64,000 nt of DNA from Ochlerotatus camptorhynchus (Eukaryota; Arthropoda; Insecta; Diptera; Culicidae): the NCBI RefSeq assembly GCF_037179485.1, contig NW_027040879.1, positions 620,001-684,000 on the forward strand, in the 5' to 3' direction. This document shows positions 1-10,360 of the stretch, piece after piece. Both the position numbers and the translations under genes were made by a program. Within the stretch, counting starts at the first letter, position 1; each line of letters begins with the position of its first letter. Below the pieces are notes generated by a model, which saw only the letters and a list, made by a program, of their open reading frames with translations, did not search any database and was not told the DNA's origin.

Positions 1-308
1 TAGTAAGATCCGCTCTCTCCCAGATTGTGCTAAGCCCTTCTGGAAACTTACAAAAATTCTTAAAAACAAGCCTAGGCCCATTCCCCCACTGACCCCACTG
101 GATCGTCCCGGTGACCCAGTGGTTCATCTGATAACTCCTGAAGAGAAGGCTGCCGCGATAGGTCAACACTTCGTCAGCTCCCATAATCTCGGACAAAACA
201 TCGTCAGCCCTCATGAATCTGAGGTTGCTGAAAATGCAACCAATCTTCTTCAGATTCCAACATTTTTCCAGAGGAATCCGAGATTACGGCTGACGAACTG
301 TTGGCCTA

Positions 309-1178
309 TCCCAAGCAACACGGCTTGTCATAAAGAAGTTAAAAATATTTTTCAATTACTTACGTAAAAAATCAATAATACTTTAATATACATCATTTAA
401 TACATTTATACAACTTAAAAACCGCAAGACGTGGAGCTTATAAAACTAAATACTGGTGTTATAACATATTTTGGAAACATCATAAAAACCAGCCGTTAAA
501 AAAACAATAAAAAAACTTGAGCATGGGGGATTCGAACTCTGGTCGTTGGCGTGGTAGACTTTTTACTTCCTAACTGGACCAGCTCCGCTTGATGTAAGGT
601 TTTTATAAGTGTCTATGATGTTCTTGCCAATGGCATGTCAATTATATTCTCGTACAACACGCCTTCATAAAGACGTTTTGTAAGCAGCAAAGCCAGAGTG
701 TTATTTAAAAGTATGTTCAACTCCTTATAAGACAACCTGCACCTTTTCAGTTGTATTAATTTATGAGATGTCATAACAAAGTGTTTTCAACTTTCTTTCT
801 AATAAACATCTGAAAACATCAATAGAAACTCTCAATCACTACGTGAAGAGACACTCCGTCTCTATGGCGCCGTCAACGTTTACGTTAATCTGGAAAGTAC
901 AGAATCTCTTCAAGGACTTTAAAAATTCTATTATGATTGATTTTGTATACGACCAGTTTTATAGTGGTATTTAAACAGCAAGATGCACGTTCAAATAACA
1001 TTTAAAGATAAAAGCAAAAGAAAACTATTTTGGAAAATGTTGAAATCTAGGAAGCATTAAGAAAACATCTATAAACCTCATATATAACGTGGGATGTTTT
1101 CTGCATCACTTATAATACATTTATACAACAAGCCGTTTTAATTATTTTTCAACAAGATGTTTTATGTGATACTTGGGA
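309..1178. mobile_element. 870-bp MITE with TA target duplication
   Basis: Sits inside the Jockey RT reading frame. The ends are inverted: TCCCAAG at 309-315 and CTTGGGA at 1172-1178, with looser matches further in (for example TTTTTCAATTA near 350 and AATTATTTTTCAA near 1139). The dinucleotide TA is duplicated on both sides (307-308 and 1179-1180). Removing the element rejoins the LINE reading frame (LLAY / IKSSKNM), which confirms both borders. AT-rich, no coding capacity seen. The TA duplication suggests mobilisation by a Tc1/mariner-like or similar TA-targeting transposase. Confidence 0.85.
524..590 (-). repeat. tRNA-like segment with A- and B-box motifs inside the MITE
   Basis: On the minus strand the segment contains GAGCTGGTCCAGTTAGG (A-box-like) and, about 30 bases later, AGAGTTCGAATCC (B-box-like). 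The T-arm does not pair properly and no clear acceptor stem is seen. It is either a tRNA pseudogene or the head of a tRNA-derived SINE carried in the MITE, not a functional tRNA gene. Confidence 0.35.
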
Positions 1179-2359
1179 TATCAAATCATCTAAAAACATG
1201 AGGGCCCCAGGTTTCGACAACATCCTGAATCTGGAACTCAAACGCTTGAGTTCCAGATTCTACAACCATCTGACACTGATTTTTAATCAGTACCTCAGAC
1301 TTAGCTACTTCCCCTCGTGTTGGAAGTCAGCTAAAGTCATACCCATCCGGAAACCTGGGAAGGATCCGTCCTCTCCTTCAAGTTATCGACCAATCAGCCT
1401 TCTCTCAGGGTTATCAAAACTATTTGAAAGAGCAGTGTACCACCGGCTCCTGAAATCTGCCGATGAAAACAACTTGTTACTCGAGGAACAGTTTCCTTTT
1501 CGTAAAGGTCGTTCCACCAGCTGACTCGAGTGACAAACATTCTCACACGGAACAAGTCTGAAAATCTGCCATAGCGTTGTTGGACGTTGAAAAAGCGTTC
1601 GATAATGTCTGGCATGATGGCCTGGTGTTCAAATTGCAGCAGTACGGTCTTCCAATCTTCCTAGTGAAGATCATAAACAACTATCTATCAGACAGGACGT
1701 TCCGAGTCTCTCTGAATGGCATCACATCGGATGCTTTCAACATCGGTGCCGGGGTTCCACAAGGAAGCATCCTTGGCCCCATCCTATTCAACCTGTTCAC
1801 CTCCGATATGCCAGCTCTCCCTGATGGTGGATCGTTGTCTCTGTTCGCAGATGACACATCCATCGTCTACAAGGGTAGGGTCATCGGAGCTCTGACTGCC
1901 AAACTTCAGAGAGGTCTGGACGTCCTGTCTGAATATTTCAACAGCTGGAAGATCCGTATCAACGTTACAAAGACCCAGGTAATTATCTTTCCACACTCTA
2001 AATCTCCCAGACTTGTTCCGTCGGAGAATAACAAGATCTGCCTGAACGGCGCAGTGGTGGAATGGTCCAAAGAGGTCGTGTACCTCGGGCTAACACTAGA
2101 CAGCAAGCTTCTTTTCAGGGAGCACGTTGACAAAACGAAAACCAAGTGCAACATCTTGATAAGATCGTTGTATCCACTTATCAACAGGAAGTCAACCCTG
2201 TCCCTGAAAAATAAGCTAGCTGTCTACAAACAAATCATCCTTCCTGTAATCGAGTACGGTATGCCAATCTGAGAGAGTTGCGCAAAATGCCATCACCTTA
2301 AACTCCACAGGATCCAGAACAAGATCCTTAGGATGGTCCTAAACAGTCCTCCGCGGAAG

Positions 2360-2510
2360 TCTGGGCAATGTTGCCAGTCCGGCAATAGCAAAGTGAAGAG
2401 GTGCGACGCGAACACTGGCGCGGTAACCATAGTACGATGATAGAGGAAATGCTTCACCAAACCCGAGCGTCTGTTCACCATGGAGGTGCGGCTCAAAACG
2501 GCGTCTGTTC
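2360..2510 (+). mobile_element. RTE leader (5' UTR) fragment shared with the RTE copy at 34.9 kb
   Basis: About 150 bases match the leader of the second RTE family at roughly 34,985-35,150, including GGTGCGACGCGAACACTGGC and CACCATGGAGGTGCGGCTCA. It lies between the broken Jockey fragment and the first RTE family and may be that element's own leader. Non-coding. Confidence 0.7.
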
Positions 2511-2882
2511 TCCATGTTAAGAGCGGCTGATCACCGTCCTAGTGCCAGCGTGGGACTCTAAAAATAGCTGTGCACGATGGTCCCCCGGCTAGACAGGGGG
2601 TTGGGGCAGGCCCAACAAGCCGCCCTGGAAAAAAAAAACAAAGTTGCAAATACCGAAGAAAGAAATACGGATCGGAACAATCGGCACAGACCTCCGCGAC
2701 GAAATAAGGACTACGATTGGAAACTCGGAACATGGAACTGCAAATCGTTCGGCTTCCCGGGTTGCGATAGGTTAATCTATGACGAACTTCAACCACGCAA
2801 CTTCGAAGTCGTAACACTGCAGGAACTTTGCTGGACGGGACAAAAGGTATGGAAAAGCAGGCATCGAGCGGCTACTTTCTAC
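2511..2882 (+). pseudogene. RTE-clade LINE, N-terminal part of the endonuclease ORF
   Basis: Start of a LINE polyprotein. A frame opening near 2577 reads a basic leader and then the first apurinic/apyrimidinic endonuclease motif (LGTWNCKSFGF) followed by VVTLQELCWTGQKVW, the E-containing second motif. It is interrupted exactly at 2882 by a hAT transposon and continues at 4806 with the rest of the endonuclease. RTE assignment rests on the domain order (endonuclease then RT, no RNase H) and on the C-terminal motifs of the continuation. Confidence 0.8.
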
Positions 2883-4805
2883 TAGAGGTGGGCAAAATGG
2901 TTCACTGAAGTGAGCACCTCTGAACCGTTCCGCTCATTACAGTGAGCTAGTTTTCCTGAACCGTTCATTTGATCACTTTGTAAAACTTTTATGTGTCACC
3001 AACTGTAGTGTCAATGCCGCATTAGATGTTATTGGAAATAAATGAGGGTTTTTTACTTTTAATACAAGATTTATTTAATAAAGAAAAGAAAAACAAGTAA
3101 CATTTCAGCTAGCTTTAGGTATGATTAACATTCACAAACATAATTTGCGAAATATTTTTCGCCGTCAGCCTACTGCGCCTATCACAAATTAGCTGTCCTG
3201 CTTTGGAAAAGATCCGTTCACACGTCACCGATGTCGCAGTAATACATAGTCTTTTTACCTTTATCTGGTAAAGTTTCGGGTAGACCTGTTTCTTAGATTC
3301 CCACCAAACTAGAGGATCACCTGATCTGGACAAATATGACTCAGCCAAGAATGTATCCAATTCAATTACGCTTGCTTGGAAGAACATAGGATGGGTTAAG
3401 TTGCTGCACAAATTTCTTGAATTCTATATCCTCCACTATTGAAAACGGATGGAACTCCTTGCAAACCTTTTTAAAGAGCTGAATGTCAATGAGTCTACTT
3501 TTCTGGATTGGTATGGGTTTGATTACTTCGACAAATCGTGCCATCGAAGCCTGTGAGGCAGATGGTATCGAAATTGAAGACGATCCAGTAACAGCAGTGT
3601 CGGATTTTGTAGCAGATTCTCGATTTTGAGTACTCACGTTCTGGCAAGTAGGTTGCGGTTGTACGTCTTCTGAGTTGACAGTGCAAGCAGTTGTAGCTGA
3701 AGATTTTGGTTGCTCCTGTGTTCCATTTCTGTTCAGCGGGATGAATGGATGTTTGCCTTTCATATGCCTCTAAATTTTCCGAAGATCCTGATGACATAGC
3801 GATGCTGGCCTTGCAGTGACGCCATATACCTCTGCCTTCTTCTTTTTTGAAATGGTACCAGATATCACTGGTGATACTTCCTTGGGGCAGCACTTTAATC
3901 CACAATAAGAAATCATCGAATGTTTTAAATTGCTGAAGTTAAAACCAGCAGCTCACTTTTTGTGAATACATTTCTGTACACCTGGCAGCGCTGGTTGGTA
4001 GTTTACGCTCTTACTCTCCTGCCAGTAACATTCATTTTTTTCATATCTGGTTCATTCATCAAATAGCACTCAGATATTTTCCGTCAGCACCAGTCACTCT
4101 GTTAAACTATCACGGAGATAAAAAAAATCTAGTTTTAAATATATAAAATATGACGTAAGTTCAACTGGAAATAAAGTTGGTCTGTATTTGAAACGACGTT
4201 CATAGTAGAAGTCAATTCATAAATTCATATTGCTTCGATATGAAGGGGAGTAGAATGCAATCATCGACAAAGTTATTCTCATACAAAAACAGATTGTTAT
4301 AACCAAAGCTTAGGTTGTTAGAAAAGAACAATGCTTAAAGAATAAAGCTTTAATACAATCTTAGGATGCATCTACTAAAAATAATATTAAATTATTTCAA
4401 TTATCAATAAAAACAAACATCATCTGCAAAAAATTGTTTTCTCTCCGTGTAGTTCTAGCAGCAGCAATCAAACGCTTTCGTTCAGCTCCGGTTCGTGCTC
4501 TCAATCGCTCTAGCTCAGCTGTCACAATCAAATGCTCTCGTTCAGTTCTGGTTCGCGCTCTCGCTCAGTTCAATCAGTCCATGCTCAACATAGCTCTAGC
4601 TCAGCTGTCACACAGCAATCAAACGCTCTCGCTCAGTTCCGATTTGCGCTCTTGCTTAGTTGAACTAGTTCAGCTATCACTTCTGTTTTGCTGTGGTGAT
4701 GGTGAGCGGGTGAGCTACCGCTCATTTTAATAGAGCGTTCATTCACTCGTTCAGCCTGTTGAAGTAGCTCCTTAGCTCAGTTCATGAGCGGGTTGCCCAC
4801 CTCTA
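2883..4805 (-). mobile_element. Internally deleted hAT DNA transposon
   Basis: Terminal inverted repeats TAGAGGTGGGCAA at 2883-2895 and TTGCCCACCTCTA at 4793-4805, flanked by a perfect 8-bp target duplication CTTTCTAC (2875-2882 and 4806-4813). These features define a hAT-superfamily element. It sits inside the RTE endonuclease ORF. The subterminal regions are rich in GAGCT, CGTTC and TGAAC motifs; the right one (4430-4730) is a degenerate tandem array of CTCTCGTTCAGTTC-like units, as expected for transposase binding clusters. The encoded transposase (minus strand) lacks its catalytic middle, so the copy could move only if helped in trans. Confidence 0.92.
3115..3905 (-). pseudogene. hAT transposase remnant: BED finger plus C-terminal dimerisation domain
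   Basis: Reading the minus strand from 3905, the first part has a BED-type zinc-finger pattern (WYHFKKEE, RHCKASI, then GSSENLEAY with a KHPF block in another frame), so at least one frameshift separates the two halves of the finger. A low-complexity linker follows, then MARFVEVIKPIPI and VCKEFHPFSIVED, typical of the N-terminal part of hAT transposases. At about 3390-3370 the sequence jumps to the C-terminal hAT dimerisation domain (SVTCERIFSKAGQLICDRRS and LTAKNISQIMFVN). The whole RNase H-like catalytic region between them is missing. Non-functional as a transposase. Confidence 0.85.
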
Positions 4806-6435
4806 CTTTCTACCAGAGCTGTGGCACCACCAACGAGCTGGGAACCGGTTTTGTAGTGCTGGGTAAGATGCGCCAACGCGTGATTGGTTGGCAGCCGATC
4901 AACGCGATTATGTGCAAGTTGAGGATTAAGAGCCGTTTCTTCAACTACAGCATCATCAACGTGCACTGCCCACACGAAGGGAGACCCGACGACGAGCAAG
5001 AAGCGTTCTATGCGCAGCTGGAGCAGGTGTACGACGGCTGTTCGCAACGGGACGTCAAAATCGTCATCGGCGACATGAACGCTCAGGTAGGACGGGAGGC
5101 AATGTATAGACCGGCAATCGGGCCAAACAGCCTGCATGCCGTATCGAACGACAACGGCCAACGATGCGTGAACTTTGCAGCCTCCCGGGGTATGGTAGTT
5201 CGAAGTACCTTTTTCCCCCGCAAGGATATCCACAAACCCACCTGGAGATCACCTGACCAACACACAGAAAACCAAATCGATCACGTTCTAATCGACGGGA
5301 AATTCTTCTCCGACATTATCAACGTCCGCACGTACCGCAGTGCGAACATAGATTCGGACCACTACCTAGTTGCAGTATGCATGCGCTCAAAACTCTCGAC
5401 GGTGCATAACACACGTCGAAGTCGAACGCCGCGACCCAACATTGAGCAACTACGGGACGCCGGAGTTGCCCAGGACTACGCGCAGCCGCTGGAAGTTGCA
5501 CTACCCACGGAAGAGCAGCTTGGCGCAACTTCTCTTGAAGATGGCTGGAAGGACATCCGTTCAGCCATCGGTAGTACTGCTGCAGCGGCACTAGGTGCTG
5601 CAATCCCGGACCGAAGAAATGACTGGTTTGACGGCGAATGCAAATTGTTAGTAGAGGAGAAGAATGCAGCACGGGCGAGAATGCTGCAACACCACACGAT
5701 ATTGAATGTGGAGCGATACAAACAAGCGCGGAACAGACAAAACTCGGTTTTCCGAAGGAAGAAGCGTCAGCAGGAAGACCGAGATCGCGAGGCGATGGAA
5801 AATCTGTACCGCGTAAACGACAAACGGAAGTTCTACGAGAAGCTAAATAGTTCACGCAAAGGCTACGTGCCGCAAGCCGATATGTGCAAGGACTTTGACG
5901 GTAACCTTCTCACGAACGACTGTGAGGTGATTGAGAGGTGGAAGCAGTACTATGACGAGCACCTCAACGGTGAAGCAGCAGAAAACGAAGGTGGCACGGC
6001 AACATACCTTGGAGCACGCGCAGAAGACGACAGGCTACCGGCCTCTGATCTTCAAGAAGTTGAGGAGGAGATCAGTCGACTGAAGAACAACAAAGCAACT
6101 GGTGTAGATCAACTACCAAGTGAGCTATTAAAATACGGTGGTGAAGCACTGGCTAGAGCGCTGCACTGGGTAATTGCCAAGATTTGGTAGGTGGAGATAT
6201 TACCGGAAGTGAATGGAAGGTGTCGTATGCCCAATCTACAAAAAGGGCGACAAGTTGAATTGCTGCAACTACCGCGTGATCACACTGCTGAGCGCCGCCT
6301 ACAAGGTACTCTCCCAAATTCTATGCCGCCGTCTGTCACCATTTGCAAGAGAGTTCGTGGGGCAATACCAGGCGGGATTCATGGGTTCATATTTGCGATT
6401 CGGCAGGTTCAACAGCAGCGAAAACCAACTGGTGA
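4806..6435 (+). pseudogene. RTE-clade LINE, endonuclease C-half and start of RT
   Basis: Continuation of the RTE ORF after the hAT insertion. It encodes the rest of the endonuclease (IIGDMNAQVG; TWRSPDQHTENQIDHVLID; the catalytic SDHYL block near 5356-5370), a charged linker, and then the RT N-terminus (EISRLKNNKATGVDQLPSEL). A TAG at 6188-6190 and a frameshift follow; the next block VCPIYKKGDKLNCCNYR and LLSAAYKVLSQILCRRLS is readable at 6213-6400. Homology ends near 6435, just after the QYQAGF motif. The catalytic FADD region is not found downstream; the C-terminal piece reappears at 7592. Confidence 0.88.
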
Positions 6436-6452
6436 GTCCGTTCCAATTTCTT

Positions 6453-6902
6453 TGTTGAGTGTGGCGGCTGGCGAGGGCGCCACGGAGGACCTTTTTTGCC
6501 GACCATAAGGTCGAAGAGCTTATTTTGCTAATATGTGGACAAGTCCAATGATTTAATGGTTGGGTGTAGGCATATAAATCGTGCGCACGTATCGTCAGCT
6601 ATGGACGCCCACCCAACCCATTAATAATAGACACCCGGGTGCCAAGCTTCGTCGTTTCCCGCTTGCTGCATCGTCGTGGAATTAACCGAGGAGACAGTGA
6701 AGAGCACAGCACAGATAGGAGGTAGTTGTACCGAACGCACACAAGTATAGGGCTAGAAGTATAGAGAAGTAGAATAAAAAGGAGTAGAAATACAAACAAT
6801 CACAACAGATCCGCAAAAGCATGCTTTAGTTTAAATACAATAAAAATCAACTTACCGTTTTCCGTGCGTAAATAAATGTTTTGATTTGAAATCGATGTTA
6901 TG
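6453..6902 (+). mobile_element. Possible solo or truncated LTR (copia-like start)
   Basis: Begins with TGTTGAGTGTGGCGGCTG, a start style seen in Ty1/copia LTRs, and contains a TATA-like CATATAAAT near 6570 and AATAAA-type signals near 6773 and 6838-6875. It lies at a point where the RTE reading is lost. No second LTR, primer-binding site or target duplication was found, and the 3' end is obscured by the MITE at 6903. Tentative. Confidence 0.35.
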
Positions 6903-7137
6903 TCTAGATAGAGCTGGAATTAGGGCGTAACAGCCTTTGTAAACAATAACTTTTAAAAATTATTTCTAGGAACTCAAGGCATGCTCACGTAAACCATCAT
7001 AACCGTCGGGTAGGGGAAGTCGTCCCCTACCCGATGGTGTTGTTGATTTGCGTTGGCGAGCCTTAACTTTCTAGAAATCATCGAAAGAAGTCATTGTTTA
7101 CAAAAGCTGTTACGCCCTAATTCCAGCTCTATCTAGA
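6903..7137. repeat. 235-bp foldback MITE
   Basis: The two ends are long inverted repeats of roughly 80 bases (TCTAGATAGAGCTGGAATTA at the left; the mirror at 7118-7137), including GGGCGTAACAGC and TTGTAAACAAT. The centre holds a second perfect 12-bp hairpin TCGGGTAGGGGA / TCCCCTACCCGA at about 7009-7037. Flanks (TGTTATG / TGTTGTTG) give only a weak duplication. No coding capacity. Confidence 0.75.
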
Positions 7138-7591
7138 TGTTGTTGATCAGTCCTATCAAATATTAGAATGAGAGGAAGAAAGTATTTTTACGTTGTTTCG
7201 GGTCCGTATAGTTATGTTGTTGTCTTCCGCGTGGTCGGAATTTGACTGTTATGTTGCGTACCTCTTTTGCTGCGGCTGCGCCTCTGGCGGAATTTAAGTG
7301 AAGCTACCGATGAGGAGAACTTGACGTGAAATGTCGTTTAGGGTTTGTGTATTCTCTTACGAGCTTTTCAGAATGATTTCGATGTTGTGAGAGATTATGC
7401 AGTTTCGCAATAGGGTTTCTACTCGATCACATTCGGTAGTAGTCAAGCTGGCTCGATCTCTTCTTTCTATAAAGATTTTCAATTGGACTCGCCCTGAGGC
7501 AGTCTCATCCGGGCAAACTCAACGTGGCCTGCGGTCTCCTTTACTGGAGTGGCGCTTGAGCCGCAGGCTTAACATAGATCGGCCAGTGTCG
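7138..7591. other. Unassigned sequence between MITE and RTE tail
   Basis: About 450 bases with no supported gene. Readable frames are short and match nothing I recognise. It may be internal sequence of the LTR-like element that interrupts the RTE, or a degenerated RTE stretch. Confidence 0.4.
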
Positions 7592-7968
7592 GCTACAAGG
7601 TGTTGCGTACCATCTACGGTGGAGTGCAGATGGATGACGGAACGTGGAGGAGGTGAATAAACCACGAATTGCACCAGCAGCTGCTGGGAGAACCATCCAT
7701 CGTCCACATTGCAAAAATTAGGCGACTACGGTGGGCTGGGCACGTCGTAAGAATGCCGCACGACGACCCAGTGAAAATGGTTCTAGAAAGCGACCCAACA
7801 GGAACAAGAAGAAGAGGCGCGCAGCGGGCAAGGTGGATCGACCAAGTAGAAGGTGACCTGTGGACCCTTCGCAGACTACGAGGCTGGTGAACTGTGGCCA
7901 TGGATCGAGTAGAGTGGAGACGACTTCTTCGGACAGCAGAGAACAACAAGCCCTTAGCCTGATTGGTA
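7592..7968 (+). pseudogene. RTE-clade LINE, C-terminal tail
   Basis: Encodes the conserved C-terminus of the same RTE family: HQQLLGEPSIVHIAKI, RWAGHVVRMPHDDPVKMV, GAQRARWIDQVEGDL, WRRLLRTAE. The same segment occurs on the minus strand at 51.28-51.82 kb. A TGA at 7654-7656 breaks the frame before HELHQ. The 3' end reads TTAGCCTGATTGG followed by short TAAG-like units, the kind of microsatellite tail typical of RTE elements. Confidence 0.85.
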
Positions 7969-7999
7969 AGGTAAAGTATCTCCAATTTCATCGAGGAAC

Positions 8000-8746
8000 A
8001 TGAGGAGCATGGATTATCGTTCAAAAAAAAAATCTCTAGAAATTACACAAGCATTGCGAAAAAATATATTTGGTCTAGATACAGCAGACATTAGCAAAGT
8101 AGAGGCATACGAAGAAATGATTGTGCAGCTTAAGGAGATGTTATATTCCTCTATAGCTGACAGAAAAGATCAGATAACAGTATTATCAGTATTTCCCAAA
8201 GTCTTGGTCCGTGAATAAAGTCGTTACAGAATTCAACGCACCACCGTATATGTTGAGGCAGGTTAAGAGCCTTGTTAATGAGCAGGGCATTCTAAGCACA
8301 CCCAACAAAAGAAGTGGGCAGGGATCAACGATGATACAAAAAAAAAAGTTAGCGAATTTTTTGATGACAATGATATTAGTAGACCTATGCTCGGAACAAA
8401 TGATTTTGTTTCCGAGTTTAGAAATAGACGAAAAGATGAACGTGTTCTGTTAATGATGTCCCTCAAGAAGCGTACACGATTTTTGTTGATAAATATACAC
8501 AAATTACATAATTGTAAATTAATGATCAACAGTTTAAGAATTATGTCACAAGATGCAATAATAGAAAGAAAAAAAATGCTTTGTAATATTTCAACTAGAA
8601 CAACTGATTGCTTTTTCCGTGCTTGCAAAAAGTGTGCTTCCAATGAACATATTGAAGATGAACTTACTTTGCTATTAGAATCAAATGACAAACAAGATGT
8701 TGTGTTTCAACAGAGGCTGAATACTGACCGTTCCATATATCGTTGA
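8000..8746 (+). pseudogene. Unclassified DDE-like transposase, N-terminal half
   Basis: Three overlapping frames read one decayed protein. The first block (8000-8195) ends LSVFPK. One extra base near 8196 shifts the frame to SWSVNKVVTEFNAPPYM and GILSTPN. Another shift near 8345 leads to DISRPMLGTNDFVSEF and, after more damage, to a Cys-containing block CKKCAS followed by VVFQQRLNTDRS (8700-8740). From memory this order matches an uncharacterised, widely spread metazoan transposon-type protein whose C-terminal half has the signature found at 15.9-16.3 kb. The protein stops at the SINE inserted at 8765. I do not know an accepted superfamily name for it. Confidence 0.6.
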
Positions 8747-8764
8747 AAAAATTAACCTCCTCCA

Positions 8765-9037
8765 GCCGGCGCCGGTGGTGTAGTGGTAAGCGTGACTGCT
8801 TTCTAACACCCCGATGGGTCTGGGTTCAATCCCAGCCGAGGTCGGTGGGATTTTTCTGAGGCATAAAAATCTCTGGTCACGTCTTCCTTCGGAAGGGAAG
8901 TAAAGCCGTTGATCCCGGCCCATGTGTGTTGAATGGGTGCGATATCCTACGCACACCTGCGCACACCTGGAAGCTGCCTTCCTGCACATTCGATTGCCGT
9001 CAATGGAGACCGACGTTAAATAAAGGAAAGAAATAAG
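8765..9037 (+). repeat. Feilai-like tRNA-derived SINE
   Basis: Head GCCGGCGCCGGTGGTGTAGT with the pol III A box (GTGGTGTAGTGGTAAG) and B box (GGGTTCAATCCC, about 8821-8832), followed by a tRNA-unrelated body (CTTCGGAAGGGAAGTAAAGC) and the tail AATAAAGGAAAGAAATAA. A perfect 9-bp target duplication CCTCCTCCA flanks it (8756-8764 and 9038-9046). Two relatives lie at 34.15 and 53.0 kb. Feilai is the well-known tRNA-related SINE of Aedes aegypti; assignment is from pattern recall. Confidence 0.88.
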
Positions 9038-9046
9038 CCTCCTCCA

Positions 9047-9948
9047 TCAGAACGGGAGCCGCTTCCAGTGGTTTCATTGTATGGCAGATTCGCCAACGGG
9101 GGTCAGAGCGCTTCCATTGCAGCAATGGACGAAAAACGTGGTCAGCACTAACACACTCATCACGAAATGGTTGCTTGCCAAAGTTGACGACGCATCGACT
9201 GAAAGAACTGCTGATGAATAGACCTGTTCATTTTAATTGAAATGTTCGGAATGTAACGGGTCAACCGTGATTACTGTTCGTCATGTTAATTTGAACTTTT
9301 GTGCAAATTTTCAGCAAAATCGGTGTTGATTTAGAGGTGCTTCAAGTTAATTTTATGTTTTTAAGGTAATTTACGGCTTACAATATTTGTATCTCGAGAC
9401 TGAAATAACGAAAACTGCTGTAACAACTTTCATAGCAAAGTTTAATGTGTCATGTATCAACTTTGTGACCAAAGGTTGACTATTAGAAGTGATTTTATTG
9501 AAGTTTGACTTAGTTTCATGCTCGAAGATATCTTAAAAAGTGAAGAATTTTAAAGTATTTGTTCTACGAATTTTCCACCCGTATGATATAAAAATGTGTA
9601 GTGTACGGCATAATGTTCCTCATATTGTTCTAGAAGTTTCGTTCAAACATAGTTTTCGTGTATATTTCATAGATTGAGAAATAAAAATCAGAAAAGAGGC
9701 CGTTTAGCTCAAATTCACAAGACAACAGAGCCAATAAAAGTCAATTAGATTGACAGAACATAGTTGCATTGCTTTTCAATGACGACCGATGACTGTTTCA
9801 TTGATATATGATTTTTCCATAACTATGAATCCTCAGTAGACGTGTTTTTTTATCAAAGGCAAGTGTCACTCGAGCCATTCAAAATATTCGTTATTTTATA
9901 AATTGCTGTTATGTGTTCGAGTGATGAAGAACAATGAGGAGGACCACA
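9047..9948. other. Non-coding sequence between SINE and Transib element
   Basis: AT-rich, no supported gene. It presumably contains flanking or missing-middle sequence of the split unclassified transposon, but I could not recognise coding blocks in it. Confidence 0.4.
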
Positions 9949-10360
9949 CAATGCACAGTGGAAAAAAAAACTACATAAAAGGAGCAAAATTCATTATCTC
10001 TGATCAGCGCTGATTTAACCTTTGCAAATATAATCATTCTTATGGGAAAAATTCTCTGGAATCCAGTGGAAATAGTTTCGTCCTGTGCAGAATAGGGCAA
10101 GTTGGCGTTTTTGGAGCATTTTACTCAAACTTCTTAAAATTTTGTAAAAATGACTTAAAAATACCTCATTGTGGCTGATATACGTTCTGAAATATTGTCA
10201 CTCTTGTAGAAAAACATCTGGAAAATCCATTAAAAATTGTTTTTTACATCACCAGTCTGTGCAGACTATGCATTTTAGACAATAAAACCCCTATTATGTA
10301 TGAACGAACAATAAGGACCATCGTTTTTTCACTCCCGCTTAAATTGTGTGGAGTGGATGA

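Larger units (their letters stand above)
1..2360 (+). pseudogene. Jockey-clade LINE ORF2 fragment, broken
   Basis: Remnant of a non-LTR retrotransposon ORF2 (endonuclease/reverse transcriptase), cut at its 5' side by the window edge. The first 300 bases encode the linker before the RT (ITPEEKAAAIGQH), closely matching the more intact Jockey copy at 19.2-21.9 kb. The reading is interrupted at 308 by an 870-bp MITE and resumes at 1181 with the RT fingers (KAPGFD-like, IPIRKPGKDP, YRPISLLSGLSKLFE). A frameshift lies near 1525, between GRST and the block LLDVEKAFDNVW. The palm motifs VPQGSILGP and FADDTSIV are present near 1755-1860. A TGA at 2270-2272 replaces a conserved Trp codon, and the thumb-like tail IQNKILRMVLNS reads on to about 2350. 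Homology stops near 2360, where an RTE leader begins. Inactive; clade assignment is firm from the RT motifs and from the sister copy. Confidence 0.88.

Noticed and set aside
5319..5855. 178-codon reverse-strand frame and other antisense frames over LINE genes
   Set aside because: They are shadows of strongly biased LINE coding sequence and carry no domain.
4784..6190. A 468-codon frame as a free-standing gene starting at 4784
   Set aside because: Its first residues read hAT terminal repeat sequence; the true protein is the RTE polyprotein continued from 2882, so the start is an artefact of the insertion.
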